DNA from: Pseudomonas mosselii
GTDB taxonomy: Bacteria > Pseudomonadota > Gammaproteobacteria > Pseudomonadales > Pseudomonadaceae
Length of the DNA stretch: 64,000 nucleotides
Reading direction: 5' to 3'
NCBI RefSeq assembly: GCF_005796105.1
Contig: NZ_VAUO01000004.1
Location: forward strand, 124,001-188,000
This document shows positions 19,852 to 30,905 of the stretch, one piece after another. The position numbers and the translations under genes are program-made. Numbering within the stretch: position 1 is the first letter of the stretch; each line of letters opens with the position of its first letter. The notes below the pieces were generated by a model. It was not told the DNA's origin. It saw only the letters and a program-made list of their open reading frames with translations, and did not search any database.

Positions 19852-22088
19852 GAGCTGGCCTCTTCTGCGACGCGAATGCCCACTTCCTTGCACAGCGCCA
19901 GGAAGTTGGGGAACGAGGTGGCGACGTTGGCACAGTCATGGATCGTGATCGGCGCACTGGCACGCAGCGACGCGATACTGAAGGCCATGGCGATACGGTG
20001 ATCGCCGTGACCGTGCACTTCACCGCCACCGATCTGGCCGCCATCGATGATGATGCCGTCTGGGGTCGGTTCGCATTTAACGCCCAAGGCAATCAGCCCA
20101 TCGGCCATCACCTGGATACGATCGGACTCCTTCACGCGCAGCTCCTCAGCGCCACGCAACACGGTACGCCCTTCGGCGCAGGCCGCAGCGACGAACAGCA
20201 CCGGGAATTCATCGATGGCCAACGGTACGAGGTGCTCAGGGATCTCGATGCCCTTGAGCTTCGCCCCGCGCACCCGCAGATCAGCCACCGGCTCACCGCC
20301 AACTTCACGTTGGTTTTCCAGGGTGATGTCACCGCCCATCAGGCGCAGGATATCGATCACACCGGTACGGGTCGGGTTGATACCAACATGCTCCAGCACC
20401 AGCTCCGAGCCTTCGGCGATGGACGCGGCCACCAGGAAGAAGGCTGCCGAGGAAATGTCAGCCGGCACTTCGATACGCGTAGCGGTCAGCTTGCCGCCCG
20501 CCTGCAGCGAGGCGACCGGGCCATTGGACGACACCGAATAACCAAAGCCGCGCAGCATGCGCTCGGTGTGGTCACGGGTAGGCGCAGGCTCGGTGACGGT
20601 AGTAGTGCCTTCGGCGTACAAGCCAGCCAGCAGCAGGCAGGATTTGACCTGGGCACTGGCCATCGGCAGCGTGTAGTCGAGGGCTTTGAGCGTGCGCCCG
20701 CCACGAATGGTCAGCGGCGGACGCCCCTCAGGACCGGTTTCGACCACCGCCCCCATCTCGCGCAGTGGGTTGGCGACACGGTTCATCGGACGCTTGGACA
20801 GCGAAGCGTCGCCGGTCATGGTGACGTCGAACGGCTGCGCGGCCAGCAAGCCGGACAGCAGGCGCATCGAGGTGCCCGAGTTGCCCAGGTAGATCGGACC
20901 GGGCGGCGGCTTCAGGCCATGCAGCCCGACACCGTGAATGGTGACGCGGCCGTGATGCGGGCCTTCGATGACCACACCCATGTCGCGAAACGCTTGCAGC
21001 GTGGCGAGGGCATCTTCACCCTCGAGGAAACCTTCGACCTCGGTGGTGCCTTCGGCCAGCGAGCCGAGCATGATCGAGCGGTGGGAAATCGACTTGTCAC
21101 CCGGTACGCGAATCCGTCCGGATACGCGGCCACCAGGTTGGGCCAGGAAAATCAGGTCGTTGGCGTTCATAGCGTCCACATAGGCCCGACGGGCCAGGAT
21201 TTTACTGAAATGCTCGCGGGCAACCCGAGCGCGGGTGAACACACCCAGCAGTTGGTGCCCGTCCCCAGCATCGACCGCGTCGCGCAAGGCGTCGAGGTCG
21301 CTGCGAAATGTGTCAAGAGTGCGCAGGACCGCTTCCCGGTTGGCGAGGAAGATGTCATGCCACATGATCGGGTCACTGCCGGCGATTCTTGTGAAATCGC
21401 GAAAGCCTCCCGCAGCGTACCGGAAGATGTCCAGGTTTTCATTGCGCTTGGCCAACGAGTCGACCAGACCGAACGCCAGCAGATGTGGCAGATGGCTGGT
21501 GGCCGCCAGGACTTCGTCATGACGCTCCACCGGCATGTGCTCGACATCAGCATCCAGCGCACGCCACAGTCGGTCGACCAGCGCCAGTGCAGCCGGGTCG
21601 GTATCGGGCAGCGGCGTGAGAATAACCTTATGCCGACGGAACAAGGCAGCATTGGAAGCCTCCACCCCGCTCTGCTCGGAGCCGGCGATGGGATGACCAG
21701 GCACGAAGCGCGCCAGGCGCTCGGCAAAGGCCTCGCGAGCGGCACGTACCACGTTGCCCTTGGCACTGCCGACATCGGTGATAACCGCCGCCCCCAGATC
21801 GAGCTGCGCCAGTCGCGCCAGAACCTTCTCCATGGCCAGGATTGGCACCGCCAGCTGGATCACGTCGGCACCGACGCAGGCCGCCGCCAGGTCTTCCTCG
21901 CAGCGATCTACCACGCCCAGCACCACGGCCTGACGGCGCGACTCGGCATCCAGGTCGACCCCGACCACCTCACGGCACAGGCCGCTTTCACGCAGCCCCT
22001 TGGCGAAGGAGCCACCGATCAGGCCAAGGCCTACCACCACGAGCCGGCCGACGAGCGGCGCGGGATTGTTTGTTACAGCATTAACCAC
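19848..22088 (-). CDS. tyrA/aroA: Bifunctional prephenate dehydrogenase / EPSP synthase
   Basis: 746 residues, a natural fusion. Residues about 1-295 are Tyr[20 protein letters not shown] (NAD site), [24 protein letters not shown]. From about 310 on it is Aro[56 protein letters not shown], and [20 protein letters not shown]. It makes tyrosine precursor from prephenate and EPSP from shikimate-3-phosphate. The PGDKS..R pattern and NSGTSMR place the AroA part in the common class I-like group. GTG start at 22088, 83 bp after pheA. Confidence 0.97.
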   Translation of the reverse strand: MVNAVTNNPAPLVGRLVVVGLGLIGGSFAKGLRESGLCREVVGVDLDAESRRQAVVLGVVDRCEEDLAAACVGADVIQLAVPILAMEKVLARLAQLDLGAAVITDVGSAKGNVVRAAREAFAERLARFVPGHPIAGSEQSGVEASNAALFRRHKVILTPLPDTDPAALALVDRLWRALDADVEHMPVERHDEVLAATSHLPHLLAFGLVDSLAKRNENLDIFRYAAGGFRDFTRIAGSDPIMWHDIFLANREAVLRTLDTFRSDLDALRDAVDAGDGHQLLGVFTRARVAREHFSKILARRAYVDAMNANDLIFLAQPGGRVSGRIRVPGDKSISHRSIMLGSLAEGTTEVEGFLEGEDALATLQAFRDMGVVIEGPHHGRVTIHGVGLHGLKPPPGPIYLGNSGTSMRLLSGLLAAQPFDVTMTGDASLSKRPMNRVANPLREMGAVVETGPEGRPPLTIRGGRTLKALDYTLPMASAQVKSCLLLAGLYAEGTTTVTEPAPTRDHTERMLRGFGYSVSSNGPVASLQAGGKLTATRIEVPADISSAAFFLVAASIAEGSELVLEHVGINPTRTGVIDILRLMGGDITLENQREVGGEPVADLRVRGAKLKGIEIPEHLVPLAIDEFPVLFVAAACAEGRTVLRGAEELRVKESDRIQVMADGLIALGVKCEPTPDGIIIDGGQIGGGEVHGHGDHRIAMAFSIASLRASAPITIHDCANVATSFPNFLALCKEVGIRVAEEASS

Positions 22089-22171
22089 GAGTGCGAACCC
22101 TGTTCATGAATCCAGACAGTCTGTTGCCCTCTGCGTGGGCCGAGGCGACCCCGCAGAGGGCGCGCAAAGCC

Positions 22172-23266
22172 TTAGAGCACCGCCTTCGGATAGGACCCGA
22201 GCACCTTCAGTGCCACGGCTTCCTGACTGATCTTCTCCAGCACCGCCTTGATCAGCGGATCACGGTGATGACCGACGAAGTCGATGAAGAACACGTAGGT
22301 CCACTTGCCACTGCGCGACGGACGGGTCTCGATACGCGTCAGGTCAATGCCATTCTCGTGGAACGGTACCAACAGTTCATGCAGCGCGCCCGGCTTGTTG
22401 CTCATCGAGACGATGATCGAGGTCTTGTCGTCGCCCGTCGGCGGCACTTCCTGGCTGCCAATCATCAGGAAGCGCGTAGAGTTGTCCGGGCGGTCTTCGA
22501 TCTTCTCGGCCAGACGCGTCAACCCGTACAGGTTTGCCGCCATGTCGCCCGCGATCGCCGCCGAGTTCCACTCGCCCTTGACCCGCTTGGCGGCTTCGGC
22601 GTTGCTGGATACCGCCACGCGCTCGACATTCGGGTAGTGAGCATCCAGCCACTTGCGGCACTGGGCCAGCGATTGGGCGTGGGAATAGATACGCGTGATG
22701 CTGTCGGTCTTGGTGCTCTCGCCCACCAGCAGATGGTGGTGAATACGCAGCTCCACCTCGCCGCAAATGACCATGTCGTGCTCGAGGAAGCTGTCCAGCG
22801 TGTGACTGACCGCGCCCTCGGTGGAGTTTTCCACCGGCACCACACCGAAGTTCACGGCACCGGCCGCCACTTCGCGGAACACTTCGTCGATGGCCGCCAT
22901 TGGACGACTGACCACGGCGTGGCCAAAGTGCTTCATGGCCGCTGCCTGGGTGAACGTGCCCTCAGGGCCGAGATAGGCGACTTTGAGCGGTTCTTCCAAG
23001 GCCAGGCACGAAGACATGATCTCGCGGAACAAGCGCGCCATCTCTTCGTTACCCAACGGCCCGCGATTGCGCTCCATCACGCGCTTGAGCACGGCGGCTT
23101 CGCGCTCGGGACGATAGAACACCGGCTTCTCACCTTCAGCCAGCGAGGCAGTCTTGACCTTGGCCACCTCCTGGGCGCAACGGGCACGCTCACTGATCAG
23201 CTCGAGAATCTTCTCGTCGAGACTGTCGATGCGCACCCGCAGGGCCTTGAGCTCCTGATCGGACAT
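22172..23266 (-). CDS. pheA: Chorismate mutase / prephenate dehydratase (P-protein)
   Basis: 364 residues. The N-terminal AroQ chorismate mutase helix (LKALRVRIDSLDEKILELIS; about residues 1-90) is followed by prephenate dehydratase (VAYLGPEGTFTQAAAMKHFG, VPVENSTEGAVSHTLD, NSTRFLMIG) and a C-terminal ACT domain with the GALHELL and ETRPS motifs (KPGALHELLVPFHENGIDL, RIETRPSRSGKWTYVFFID) for phenylalanine feedback. It makes phenylpyruvate. ATG 23266 shares one base with the serC stop (TGATG), so the two are coupled. Unlike P. aeruginosa, no hisC2 gene lies between pheA and tyrA/aroA. Confidence 0.97.
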   Translation of the reverse strand: MSDQELKALRVRIDSLDEKILELISERARCAQEVAKVKTASLAEGEKPVFYRPEREAAVLKRVMERNRGPLGNEEMARLFREIMSSCLALEEPLKVAYLGPEGTFTQAAAMKHFGHAVVSRPMAAIDEVFREVAAGAVNFGVVPVENSTEGAVSHTLDSFLEHDMVICGEVELRIHHHLLVGESTKTDSITRIYSHAQSLAQCRKWLDAHYPNVERVAVSSNAEAAKRVKGEWNSAAIAGDMAANLYGLTRLAEKIEDRPDNSTRFLMIGSQEVPPTGDDKTSIIVSMSNKPGALHELLVPFHENGIDLTRIETRPSRSGKWTYVFFIDFVGHHRDPLIKAVLEKISQEAVALKVLGSYPKAVL

Positions 23267-24351
23267 CAGCCGTGCTCCTTCTCGAATTCAGCCATATAGG
23301 CCACCAGCGCCTCGACCGCTTCCAGGCCCAGGGCGTTGTAGATCGAGGCACGCATGCCACCGACCGACCGATGCCCCTTAAGATTGAGCAGGCCACGGGC
23401 ATCGGCACCGGCCAGGAAAGCCTTGTCCAGACGCTCGTCAGCCAAACGGAAGGGTACGTTCATCCACGAACGGGCGTTATGGCTGATCGGGTTGGTATAG
23501 AAATCGCTGGCATCAATGTAGCCGTACAAGCGGTCTTTCTTGGCGCGGTTGCGCTGCTCCATGGCCGCGACGCCGCCTTGCTCCTTGAGCCACTCGAACA
23601 CCAGGCCCGAGAGATACCAGGAGTAGGTGGCCGGCGTGTTGTACATCGAGCCGTTGTCGGCAGACACCTTGTAGTCGAGCATGGTCGGGCAGCTACTGCG
23701 AGCCCGCCCCAGCAGGTCCTCGCGCACGATCACCACCACCAGGCCGCTCGGACCGATATTTTTCTGCGCACCGGCGTAGATCAGGCCGTACTGCGACACA
23801 TCGATCGGGCGGGAGAGAATGTCGGAGGACATGTCCACCACCAGCGGCACATCACCCGTCTCAGGCACCCAGTCGAACTGCAAGCCACCGATGGTCTCGT
23901 TGGACGCATAGTGGACGTATGCAGCGTTCTTGGTCAGGTTCCACTCATTCTGGCCAGGGATGGCCAGGTAGTCGAAGGGCTTGGCGCTAGCGGCAACATT
24001 GACGTTACCGAAGCGGCGCGCCTCTTCGATGGCCTTCTTCGACCAGATACCGGTTTCGACGTAGTCGGCGGTAGCGTTTTCCGGCAGCAGGTTCAGCGGA
24101 ATCTCGGCGAACTGCTGGCTGGCACCACCCTGCAGGAACAGGATCTTGTAGTTGGAGGGGACGGACAGCAGATCGCGCAGATCCTGCTCGGCCTTTTCGG
24201 CGATGGCAACGTAGTCATCGCTGCGATGGCTCATTTCCATCACCGACAAGCCCTTGCCACGCCAGTCCAGCATTTCGGCCTGGGCACGCTGCAGGACAGC
24301 GTCAGGAAGCGCGGCAGGGCCTGCGCAGAAGTTAAAGGCTCGTTTGCTCAC
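23266..24351 (-). CDS. serC: Phosphoserine aminotransferase
   Basis: 361 residues from GTG 24351 (SKRAFNFCAGPAALPDAVLQ). Class V aminotransferase: LFLQGGASQQFAEIPLNLL, DMSSDILSRPIDVSQYGLIYAGAQKNIGPSGL with the PLP Lys in AGAQKNIG, and GHRSVGGMRASIYNALGLEA near the end. It converts 3-phosphohydroxypyruvate to phosphoserine and also serves pyridoxal synthesis. A longer frame to 24453 only adds REP-containing intergenic sequence. First gene of the serC-pheA-tyrA/aroA-cmk-rpsA string. Confidence 0.97.
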   Translation of the reverse strand: MSKRAFNFCAGPAALPDAVLQRAQAEMLDWRGKGLSVMEMSHRSDDYVAIAEKAEQDLRDLLSVPSNYKILFLQGGASQQFAEIPLNLLPENATADYVETGIWSKKAIEEARRFGNVNVAASAKPFDYLAIPGQNEWNLTKNAAYVHYASNETIGGLQFDWVPETGDVPLVVDMSSDILSRPIDVSQYGLIYAGAQKNIGPSGLVVVIVREDLLGRARSSCPTMLDYKVSADNGSMYNTPATYSWYLSGLVFEWLKEQGGVAAMEQRNRAKKDRLYGYIDASDFYTNPISHNARSWMNVPFRLADERLDKAFLAGADARGLLNLKGHRSVGGMRASIYNALGLEAVEALVAYMAEFEKEHG

Positions 24352-24406
24352 ATCCACTCTCGCTCTGCCAAATAGAACAAATCGTAAATCTGTAGGCCAC
24401 GCCACC

Positions 24407-24507
24407 CCTGTAGAAGCGGCCTGGTGCCCCGAAGGGCTGCATAGCAGCACCACTGAAACCTGGGGCCGCTTCGCGCCCCTTTCGCGGCACCAGGCCGCTC
24501 CTACAGG
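24407..24507. repeat. REP-type inverted pair between gyrA and serC
   Basis: Arms cctgtagaagcggcctggtgcc (24407-24428) and its near-perfect complement (24486-24507), separated by 57 bases that include a second GC-rich palindromic stretch. The words match the AGGAGCGGCC-type REP of P. putida relatives. It may protect or end the gyrA transcript. Confidence 0.8.
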
Positions 24508-24536
24508 TTCAGCGTTGCCTGCCGTAATCAGTCAAA

Positions 24537-24558
24537 CGGGGCGACCTTGGTCGCCCCG
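24537..24558. terminator. Terminator downstream of gyrA
   Basis: Stem cggggcga/tcgccccg (24537-24544 and 24551-24558) with a 6-base loop. On the minus strand it is followed by TTTGA. It lies about 20 bp after the gyrA stop. Confidence 0.75.
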
Positions 24559-24577
24559 CTCGGGTTGTAGCACTTGC

Positions 24578-27367
24578 TTACTCTTGCGGCGCCTCTTCAG
24601 CGCCGGCGCTGTCGTCATCTGCCACGTCCAGCACGTCGGCGGCGATGGCGGTAGCGACGTCAACGATGACATCATCGATGTCGCCGAGATCATCGACATC
24701 GTCCTCGGAGGGCTCCTGAACGCGCTCCAGACCAACCAGCGTCTCGTCGGCAGCCAGTTTGATCAGCGTCACGCCTTGGGTATTACGCCCCAGGCTGGAC
24801 ACTTCACCCACCCGCGTGCGCACCAGCGTGCCTTGGTCGGAAATCAGCATGATCTCCTCGCCTTCCTGCACCTGGATCGCGCCAATCAACAGGCCGTTGC
24901 GCCCCTTGGTGCCCATCGCGATGACGCCCTGGCCACCACGACCGCGACGTGGGAATTTCGACAGCGGCGTGCGCTTGCCGAAGCCACGCTCCGAAGCGGT
25001 GAGGATCTGCGCGCCGGACTCAGGAATCAGCATCGAGATGATGCGCTGACCTTTGCCCAGCTTCATGCCGCGCACGCCACGGGCGTTACGGCCCATCTCG
25101 CGCACCACGCTCTCAGCGAAGCGGATCACCTTGCCGGCGTCGGAGAACATCATGACTTCCTTGGCGCCGTCGGTAATGGCCGCAGCGATCAGGGTGTCAC
25201 CTTCCTTGAGCTTGAGGGCGATCAGGCCATTGGAGCGCGGACGGGCGAACTGCACCAGCGGGGTCTTCTTGACCGTACCGGAAGCGGTGGCCATGAAGAT
25301 GTAGGCTCCGGTCGGCTCGGCGGCCCACTCAGCGGTATCGCCGTCTTCCTCGTCGACTTCCTCGGCTTCGATCACCTCGCCTTCGAGCACGGCGTCTTCG
25401 ACCTCATCCAGATCCTCGTCGGCACCTGCGCTCTGCTGAAGGGCCTCCAGATCGATCTGCAGCATCGCCGTGATGCGCTCGCCCTCTTCAAGCGGCAGCA
25501 GGTTGACCATTGGGCGACCGCGCGCGGCACGGGACGCCTCAGGAATATCGTAGGTCTTGAGCCAGTAGACCTTGCCCTTGCTGGAGAACAGCAGCAACGT
25601 GGCATGGCTGTTGGCGACCAGCAGGTGCTCGATGTAGTCCTCGTCCTTGACGCCAGTGGCCGACTTGCCCTTGCCACCGCGGCGCTGGGCCTGATAGGCC
25701 GTCAGCGGCTGGGTTTTCGCGTAGCCGCCATGGGAAATGGTCACCACGCGCTCTTCTTCGGGGATCATGTCGCCGTAGTTGAGGTCGTGGCGGGCATCGA
25801 GGATTTCGGTGCGACGCGCATCGCCATATTCGGCGCGAATCGCTTCGAGTTCTTCGCGAATCACTTCCATCAGGCGCTGGGCGCTGCTGAGGATGCGGAT
25901 CAGCTCACCGATCTGCTCGAGGATCTCTTGGTACTCGGCCAGCAGCTTCTCGTGTTCCAGACCAGTCAGGCGGTGCAGACGCAGATCCAGGATCGCCTGG
26001 GCCTGTTCTGGTGACAGGTAGTACTTGCCCTCACGCAGGCCATATTGCTCCGGCAGGTCTTGCGGACGGCAGGAGTCGGCACCGGCGCGCTCGACCATCA
26101 GTTGCACGGCACTGGATTCCCAGGCGGTGCTGATCAGCGCTTCCTTGGCCTCGGATGGCGTCGGCGAGGCCTTGATCAGGGCGATGACCGGGTCGATGTT
26201 GGACAGCGCGACCGCCTGGCCTTCGAGGATGTGGCCACGCTCGCGGGCTTTGCGCAGCTCGAACACGGTACGGCGGGTCACCACTTCACGGCGGTGACGA
26301 ACGAACGCTTCGAGCAGATCCTTGAGATTGAGCAAGCGCGGACGACCGTCGATCAGGGCGACGATGTTGATGCCGAACACGCTTTGCAGCTGGGTCTGCT
26401 GATAGAGGTTGTTGAGCACCACCTCCGGCACCTCGCCGCGACGCAGCTCGATGACGATACGCATACCGTCCTTGTCGGACTCGTCGCGCAGCTCGGTGAT
26501 GCCTTCGATCTTCTTCTCTTTGACCAGTTCGGCGATCTTCTCGATCAAGCGTGCCTTGTTCAACTGGTAAGGCAGCTCGGTGACGACGATCTGCTGGCGA
26601 CCACCGACCTTGTCGATGTCTTCGATTTCCGAACGGGCACGCATGTAGATGCGCCCACGGCCAGTGCGGTAGGCCTCGATGATGCCCTGGCGACCGTTGA
26701 TCAAGCCGGCAGTGGGGAAGTCAGGGCCCGGGATGAACTGCATCAGTTCATCGACCGTGATGTCAGAATTGTCGATCAGCGCCAGGCAGCCATCGATCAC
26801 TTCGCCCAGGTTGTGCGGCGGAATGTTGGTGGCCATGCCCACGGCGATACCACTGGAGCCGTTGACCAGCAGGTTGGGGATCTTGGTCGGCATGACCGCC
26901 GGGATCTGTTCGGTGCCATCGTAGTTGGGCACCCAGTCGACGGTTTCCTTGTGCAGGTCGGCCAGCAGCTCGTGGGCCAGCTTGGCCATGCGCACTTCGG
27001 TGTAACGCATCGCGGCGGCGTTGTCGCCGTCCACCGAGCCGAAGTTGCCCTGACCGTCGACCAGCAGGTAACGCAGCGAGAACGGCTGCGCCATACGCAC
27101 GATGGTGTCGTACACAGCCGTGTCGCCGTGCGGGTGATACTTACCGATCACGTCACCGACCACACGGGCGGATTTCTTGTACGGTTTGTTCCAGTCGTTG
27201 CCCAGTTCGCTCATCGCGTACAGCACGCGGCGATGCACGGGCTTCAAGCCGTCACGTGCATCGGGCAGCGCTCGCCCGACAATCACGCTCATCGCGTAGT
27301 CGAGGTAAGACTGTCTCAGTTCGTCTTCGATATTGACCGGGAGGATTTCTTTGGCCAGTTCGCCCAT
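24578..27367 (-). CDS. gyrA: DNA gyrase subunit A
   Basis: 929 residues. [20 protein letters not shown] starts the protein, the catalytic Tyr122 is in [10 protein letters not shown], and the quinolone region reads [10 protein letters not shown] with Thr83 and Asp87, the wild-type state of Pseudomonas. The C-terminal beta-pinwheel contains the GyrA box QRRGGKGK at about 560. An acidic insertion (about residues 640-685, rich in D and E) interrupts the C-terminal domain and the tail is acidic as well, as known for Pseudomonas GyrA. With GyrB it supercoils DNA. ATG 27367; its promoter region is the 260-bp gap to mtnA. Confidence 0.98.
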   Translation of the reverse strand: MGELAKEILPVNIEDELRQSYLDYAMSVIVGRALPDARDGLKPVHRRVLYAMSELGNDWNKPYKKSARVVGDVIGKYHPHGDTAVYDTIVRMAQPFSLRYLLVDGQGNFGSVDGDNAAAMRYTEVRMAKLAHELLADLHKETVDWVPNYDGTEQIPAVMPTKIPNLLVNGSSGIAVGMATNIPPHNLGEVIDGCLALIDNSDITVDELMQFIPGPDFPTAGLINGRQGIIEAYRTGRGRIYMRARSEIEDIDKVGGRQQIVVTELPYQLNKARLIEKIAELVKEKKIEGITELRDESDKDGMRIVIELRRGEVPEVVLNNLYQQTQLQSVFGINIVALIDGRPRLLNLKDLLEAFVRHRREVVTRRTVFELRKARERGHILEGQAVALSNIDPVIALIKASPTPSEAKEALISTAWESSAVQLMVERAGADSCRPQDLPEQYGLREGKYYLSPEQAQAILDLRLHRLTGLEHEKLLAEYQEILEQIGELIRILSSAQRLMEVIREELEAIRAEYGDARRTEILDARHDLNYGDMIPEEERVVTISHGGYAKTQPLTAYQAQRRGGKGKSATGVKDEDYIEHLLVANSHATLLLFSSKGKVYWLKTYDIPEASRAARGRPMVNLLPLEEGERITAMLQIDLEALQQSAGADEDLDEVEDAVLEGEVIEAEEVDEEDGDTAEWAAEPTGAYIFMATASGTVKKTPLVQFARPRSNGLIALKLKEGDTLIAAAITDGAKEVMMFSDAGKVIRFAESVVREMGRNARGVRGMKLGKGQRIISMLIPESGAQILTASERGFGKRTPLSKFPRRGRGGQGVIAMGTKGRNGLLIGAIQVQEGEEIMLISDQGTLVRTRVGEVSSLGRNTQGVTLIKLAADETLVGLERVQEPSEDDVDDLGDIDDVIVDVATAIAADVLDVADDDSAGAEEAPQE

Positions 27368-27627
27368 GAGAAGCCTGATTCCTTTTTCTGGTGAAACTTC
27401 GCCTGATCCCTCGAAGGACGAACGAAGCTCGCCGCCGCAGCGTTAGTAAGGTGCGACGACATACGACAAATCAATGAGTTGTGCCATGGATCTGCGCAAT
27501 GAAGACCGCGCGCCTGGGCGGCCTTGGAAACTGCCGGATGTTACCACAAAGGCTGGGCGCATGGGAGATATGGCAAGGGGCCGCACCAGCGGCTGACCCC
27601 ATCCCCCTGCAACCTTTCACAGCCCCG

Positions 27628-28704
27628 TCAATGCAGGCGCTTGCGACACACCAACTGAGCGATTTTCGCCGCATCTGGCCGCTCGACCACGCCTTTTTCG
27701 GTGACGATCACATCGATCAGGTCAGCCGGAGTCACGTCCACCACCGGATTGTAGGCGTCTACATCGGCCGTTACCTGGATACCTTCCACCTCCAACAGCT
27801 CTTCCACGCCACGCACTTCCAGCGGAATGTCTTCACCGGTGGCCAGATTAAGATCGATGCTGGTGCTCGGCGCCACCACCATGAAGCGCAGGCCGTGGTG
27901 CATCGCCGCCACGGCCATCTGGTAAGTACCGATTTTCGCCGCCACATCGCCATTGGCCGCGATGCAGTCGGCCCCCACCACCACCCAGGTAATGCCTTTG
28001 GTCTTCATCAGATGCCCGGCGGCAGCATCGACCACCAGCGTCACCGGCAGACCATCCAGGGCCAGCTCCCAGGCCGTCAGGCGCGAGCCCTGCAACCAAG
28101 GGCGCGACTCGCAGACATATACCTGCCCGACCATCCCCTCCAGCGCCGCGGCGCGAATCACGCCCAACGCAGTCCCAAAGCCGCCAGAGCCCAGCGCCCC
28201 TGCGTTACCGTGGGTGAGCAAGGTCTGCTCGCTGCCTTGGTGGCGGCGGATCTGCTCAAGGCCGAATTCGGCCATGGTCAGATTGGCCTCGCGGTCGCTG
28301 TCATGGATGGCGATAGCTTCAGCTTCCAGCGCCGCCAGGGCATCTTCACCCGCACGCAGGCGTTGCAGGCGCTCGCGCATGCGATTGAGCGCCCAGAACA
28401 GATTGGCCGGCGTAGGCCGGGTTTCGGCCAGCAGCATGAAGTCTTCCTCCAGCGCTTGCTCCCAGTCATCGCCTTCTGCCAGTCGCTCGCGCAGGGCCAG
28501 CACCAACCCATAAGCGGCGCAGATACCAATCGCCGACGCGCCGCGTACGGCCATATCGCCAATCGCCTCGGCCACTTGCACCACATCGACGCAGGTCAGC
28601 CAGTGCTGCTCGAGCGGCAACAGACGCTGATCGAGCAGGTGCAAGGCGCCATCGCGCCACTGGATGCCCGTCACCGTTTCTGCCGCCAAAAGTTGCTCGC
28701 GCAT
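27628..28704 (-). CDS. mtnA: 5-methylthioribose-1-phosphate isomerase
   Basis: 358 residues from ATG 28704 ([19 protein letters not shown]). The eIF2B-alpha-like fold is shown by [59 protein letters not shown] (the catalytic Cys is expected in the GNAG region and the Asp in GADCI) and [20 protein letters not shown]. It isomerises MTR-1-P to MTRu-1-P in methionine salvage. It is divergent from the methylthioadenosine deaminase gene at 28806, with about 100 bp between the starts, so the two probably share a control region. The 260 bp between mtnA and gyrA (27368-27627) hold only a weak GC stem near 27580 and no gene. Confidence 0.95.
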   Translation of the reverse strand: MREQLLAAETVTGIQWRDGALHLLDQRLLPLEQHWLTCVDVVQVAEAIGDMAVRGASAIGICAAYGLVLALRERLAEGDDWEQALEEDFMLLAETRPTPANLFWALNRMRERLQRLRAGEDALAALEAEAIAIHDSDREANLTMAEFGLEQIRRHQGSEQTLLTHGNAGALGSGGFGTALGVIRAAALEGMVGQVYVCESRPWLQGSRLTAWELALDGLPVTLVVDAAAGHLMKTKGITWVVVGADCIAANGDVAAKIGTYQMAVAAMHHGLRFMVVAPSTSIDLNLATGEDIPLEVRGVEELLEVEGIQVTADVDAYNPVVDVTPADLIDVIVTEKGVVERPDAAKIAQLVCRKRLH

Positions 28705-28805
28705 CGCCACTCCCCGCCAACCGACCATGAAAAGCCGGCGATTATAGCGACCCCCAGCCACAGGCGCTCGGGTATACTGCGCGTTTAACCGAACGATCCA
28801 GGTAG

Positions 28806-30140
28806 ATGCCACGCATGCCCACCAACACGCCCCCTCTCGACCTGCTACTGGTGCCGCAATGGCTGGTGCCCGTCGAGCCGGCCGGCGTTGTGCTCAAAGG
28901 CCACGCACTGGGCGTACGTGACGGCCTGATCGCCTGGCTTGGCCCTCGTGAACGGGCCCCTGAGGCACAACAGGTGCGCGAGCTGCCGCACTGCCTGTTG
29001 AGCCCAGGGCTGGTCAACGCCCACGGCCACGCCGCCATGACCCTGTTCCGCGGCCTGGCCGACGACCTGCCGTTGATGACCTGGCTCAAGGAGCACATCT
29101 GGCCGGCCGAGGGCCGCTGGGTGAGCGAGGCTTTCGTGCGCGATGGCACCGACCTGGCCATCGCCGAGCAACTCAAAGGTGGCATCACCTGCTTCGCCGA
29201 CATGTACTTCTTCCCACGCCAGGCCTGCGAGCGCGTGCACGCCAGTGGCATACGCGCGCAAATCGCCGCGCCACTGCTGGACTTCCCCATCCCCGGCGCC
29301 GCCACCGCACCAGAAGCCCTGCACCAGGCCATCGAGCTGTTCGGCGAACTGCGCGACCACCCGCGCATCCGCATGGCCCTGGGCCCGCACGCCCCATACA
29401 CCCTCGGCGACGCCACCCTGGAGCAGATCCGCGTGGTCGCCGACCAGCTGGATGCCCCCGTGCACATGCACATCCACGAGACCGCCGATGAAGTCGAGCA
29501 GGCGCTCAAGGACAACGGCGAGCGCCCTCTGGCGCGGCTCGCCCGCCTGGGCTTGCTCGGGCCCAACCTGCAGGCGGTGCACATGACCCAGGTCAGCGAC
29601 GAGGACCTGGCGCTGCTGGTAGAAAGCAACACCAGCGTGGTCCACTGCCCCGAATCCAATCTCAAGCTGGCCAGCGGCTTCTGCCCGGTGGAGCGGCTTT
29701 GGCAGGCCGGGGTCAACGTCGCCATCGGCACCGACGGCGCTGCCAGCAACAACGACCTCGACCTGCTTGGCGAAACCCGCACCGCCGCCTTGCTGGCCAA
29801 GGCAGTGGCTGGCTCGGCCACAGCGCTGGATGCCCACCGAGCCCTGCGCATGGCCACCCTCAATGGCGCACGCGCGCTGGGGCTGGAGACGCTTACCGGA
29901 TCGCTGGAGCTGGGCAAGGCGGCAGACATCACCGCCTTCGATCTGTCGGGCTTGCTGCAACAACCGGTGCACGACCCGGTCTCGCAACTGATCTACGCCA
30001 CCGGCCGTGACTGCGTGAAAGACGTTTGGGTCGCAGGCCAGCCATTGCTGCTGGACCGCCGCCTGACACGCATGGACGAACACGCGCTGAGCGCCAACGC
30101 TCGCGCCTGGGGCGCTCGCATTGGCGGGCGCGACGAATGA
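28806..30140 (+). CDS. mtaD: 5-methylthioadenosine deaminase (TRZ/ATZ amidohydrolase family)
   Basis: 444 residues; TIM-barrel amidohydrolase with the metal HxH in [25 protein letters not shown] (His for substrate/metal), [13 protein letters not shown] and [16 protein letters not shown] (metal Asp). It is the counterpart of P. aeruginosa PA3170, shown to deaminate methylthioadenosine (MTA) to methylthioinosine in an alternative route. The next steps are methylthioinosine phosphorylase and then MtnA, whose gene is the divergent neighbour. MTA arises from polyamine and acyl-homoserine-lactone synthesis. Start uncertain between ATG 28806 and ATG 28815. It may also accept S-adenosylhomocysteine. 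Confidence 0.88.
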   Translation: MPRMPTNTPPLDLLLVPQWLVPVEPAGVVLKGHALGVRDGLIAWLGPRERAPEAQQVRELPHCLLSPGLVNAHGHAAMTLFRGLADDLPLMTWLKEHIWPAEGRWVSEAFVRDGTDLAIAEQLKGGITCFADMYFFPRQACERVHASGIRAQIAAPLLDFPIPGAATAPEALHQAIELFGELRDHPRIRMALGPHAPYTLGDATLEQIRVVADQLDAPVHMHIHETADEVEQALKDNGERPLARLARLGLLGPNLQAVHMTQVSDEDLALLVESNTSVVHCPESNLKLASGFCPVERLWQAGVNVAIGTDGAASNNDLDLLGETRTAALLAKAVAGSATALDAHRALRMATLNGARALGLETLTGSLELGKAADITAFDLSGLLQQPVHDPVSQLIYATGRDCVKDVWVAGQPLLLDRRLTRMDEHALSANARAWGARIGGRDE

Positions 30141-30204
30141 TCGGCCGGCAGCTGCGGCTGTCGCCCTGTGACACTATTTATCAAAGCTTCAGAGGACTGT
30201 TCAG

Positions 30205-30903
30205 ATGAGCAACGTCGACCACGCCGAAATCGCCAAGTTCGAAGCCCTGGCCCACCGCTGGTGGGACCGCGAGAGCGAGTTCAAGCCCCTGCACGACATC
30301 AACCCACTGCGGGTCAACTGGATCGACGAACGCGTGGGCCTTGCCGGCAAGCGGGTGCTCGATGTCGGTTGCGGCGGCGGCATCCTGAGCGAAGCCATGG
30401 CCCAGCGCGGCGCCAACGTGACCGGCATCGACATGGGTGAGGCCCCGCTGGCCGTGGCACAGCTACATCAGCTGGAGTCAGGCGTGCAGGTCGAGTACCG
30501 GCAGATCACCGCCGAAGCCCTGGCCGAGGAGATGCCTGGGCAGTTCGACGTGGTCACCTGCCTGGAAATGCTCGAACACGTACCCGACCCCTCGTCGGTG
30601 ATCCGCGCCTGCTACCGCATGGTCAAGCCCGGCGGCCAGGTGTTCTTCTCCACCATCAACCGCAACCCCAAGGCTTACCTGCTGGCCATCATTGGCGCCG
30701 AGTACATCCTCAAGATGCTGCCGCGCGGCACCCATGACTTCAAGAAATTCATCCGCCCCTCCGAGCTGGGCGCCTGGAGCCGTGCCGCCGGCCTTGAAGT
30801 GAAAGATATCGTCGGCCTGACCTACAACCCGCTGACCAAGCACTACAAGCTGAGCACCGACGTCGACGTCAACTACATGATCCAGACCCTGCGCGAGGAA
30901 TGA
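30205..30903 (+). CDS. ubiG: Ubiquinone biosynthesis O-methyltransferase
   Basis: 232 residues. [20 protein letters not shown] at the start, SAM site [57 protein letters not shown] and the C-terminal [20 protein letters not shown] are all typical of UbiG. It methylates two hydroxyl groups of the ubiquinone ring. ATG 30205 lies 64 bp after the mtaD stop; the 3' end overlaps the mupP open frame by four bases (ATGA). Confidence 0.97.
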   Translation: MSNVDHAEIAKFEALAHRWWDRESEFKPLHDINPLRVNWIDERVGLAGKRVLDVGCGGGILSEAMAQRGANVTGIDMGEAPLAVAQLHQLESGVQVEYRQITAEALAEEMPGQFDVVTCLEMLEHVPDPSSVIRACYRMVKPGGQVFFSTINRNPKAYLLAIIGAEYILKMLPRGTHDFKKFIRPSELGAWSRAAGLEVKDIVGLTYNPLTKHYKLSTDVDVNYMIQTLREE

Positions 30904-30905
30904 GC

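Noticed and set aside
19938..22109. A 723-codon open frame opposite tyrA/aroA
   Set aside because: Antisense shadow; the minus strand carries full TyrA and AroA motifs.
24254..26014. A 586-codon open frame on the plus strand across the serC-gyrA gap and opposite the gyrA 3' end
   Set aside because: Shadow of gyrA; passes through the REP pair and the terminator.
26900..27140. A quinolone-resistance mutation in gyrA
   Set aside because: Thr83 and Asp87 are the wild-type Pseudomonas residues.
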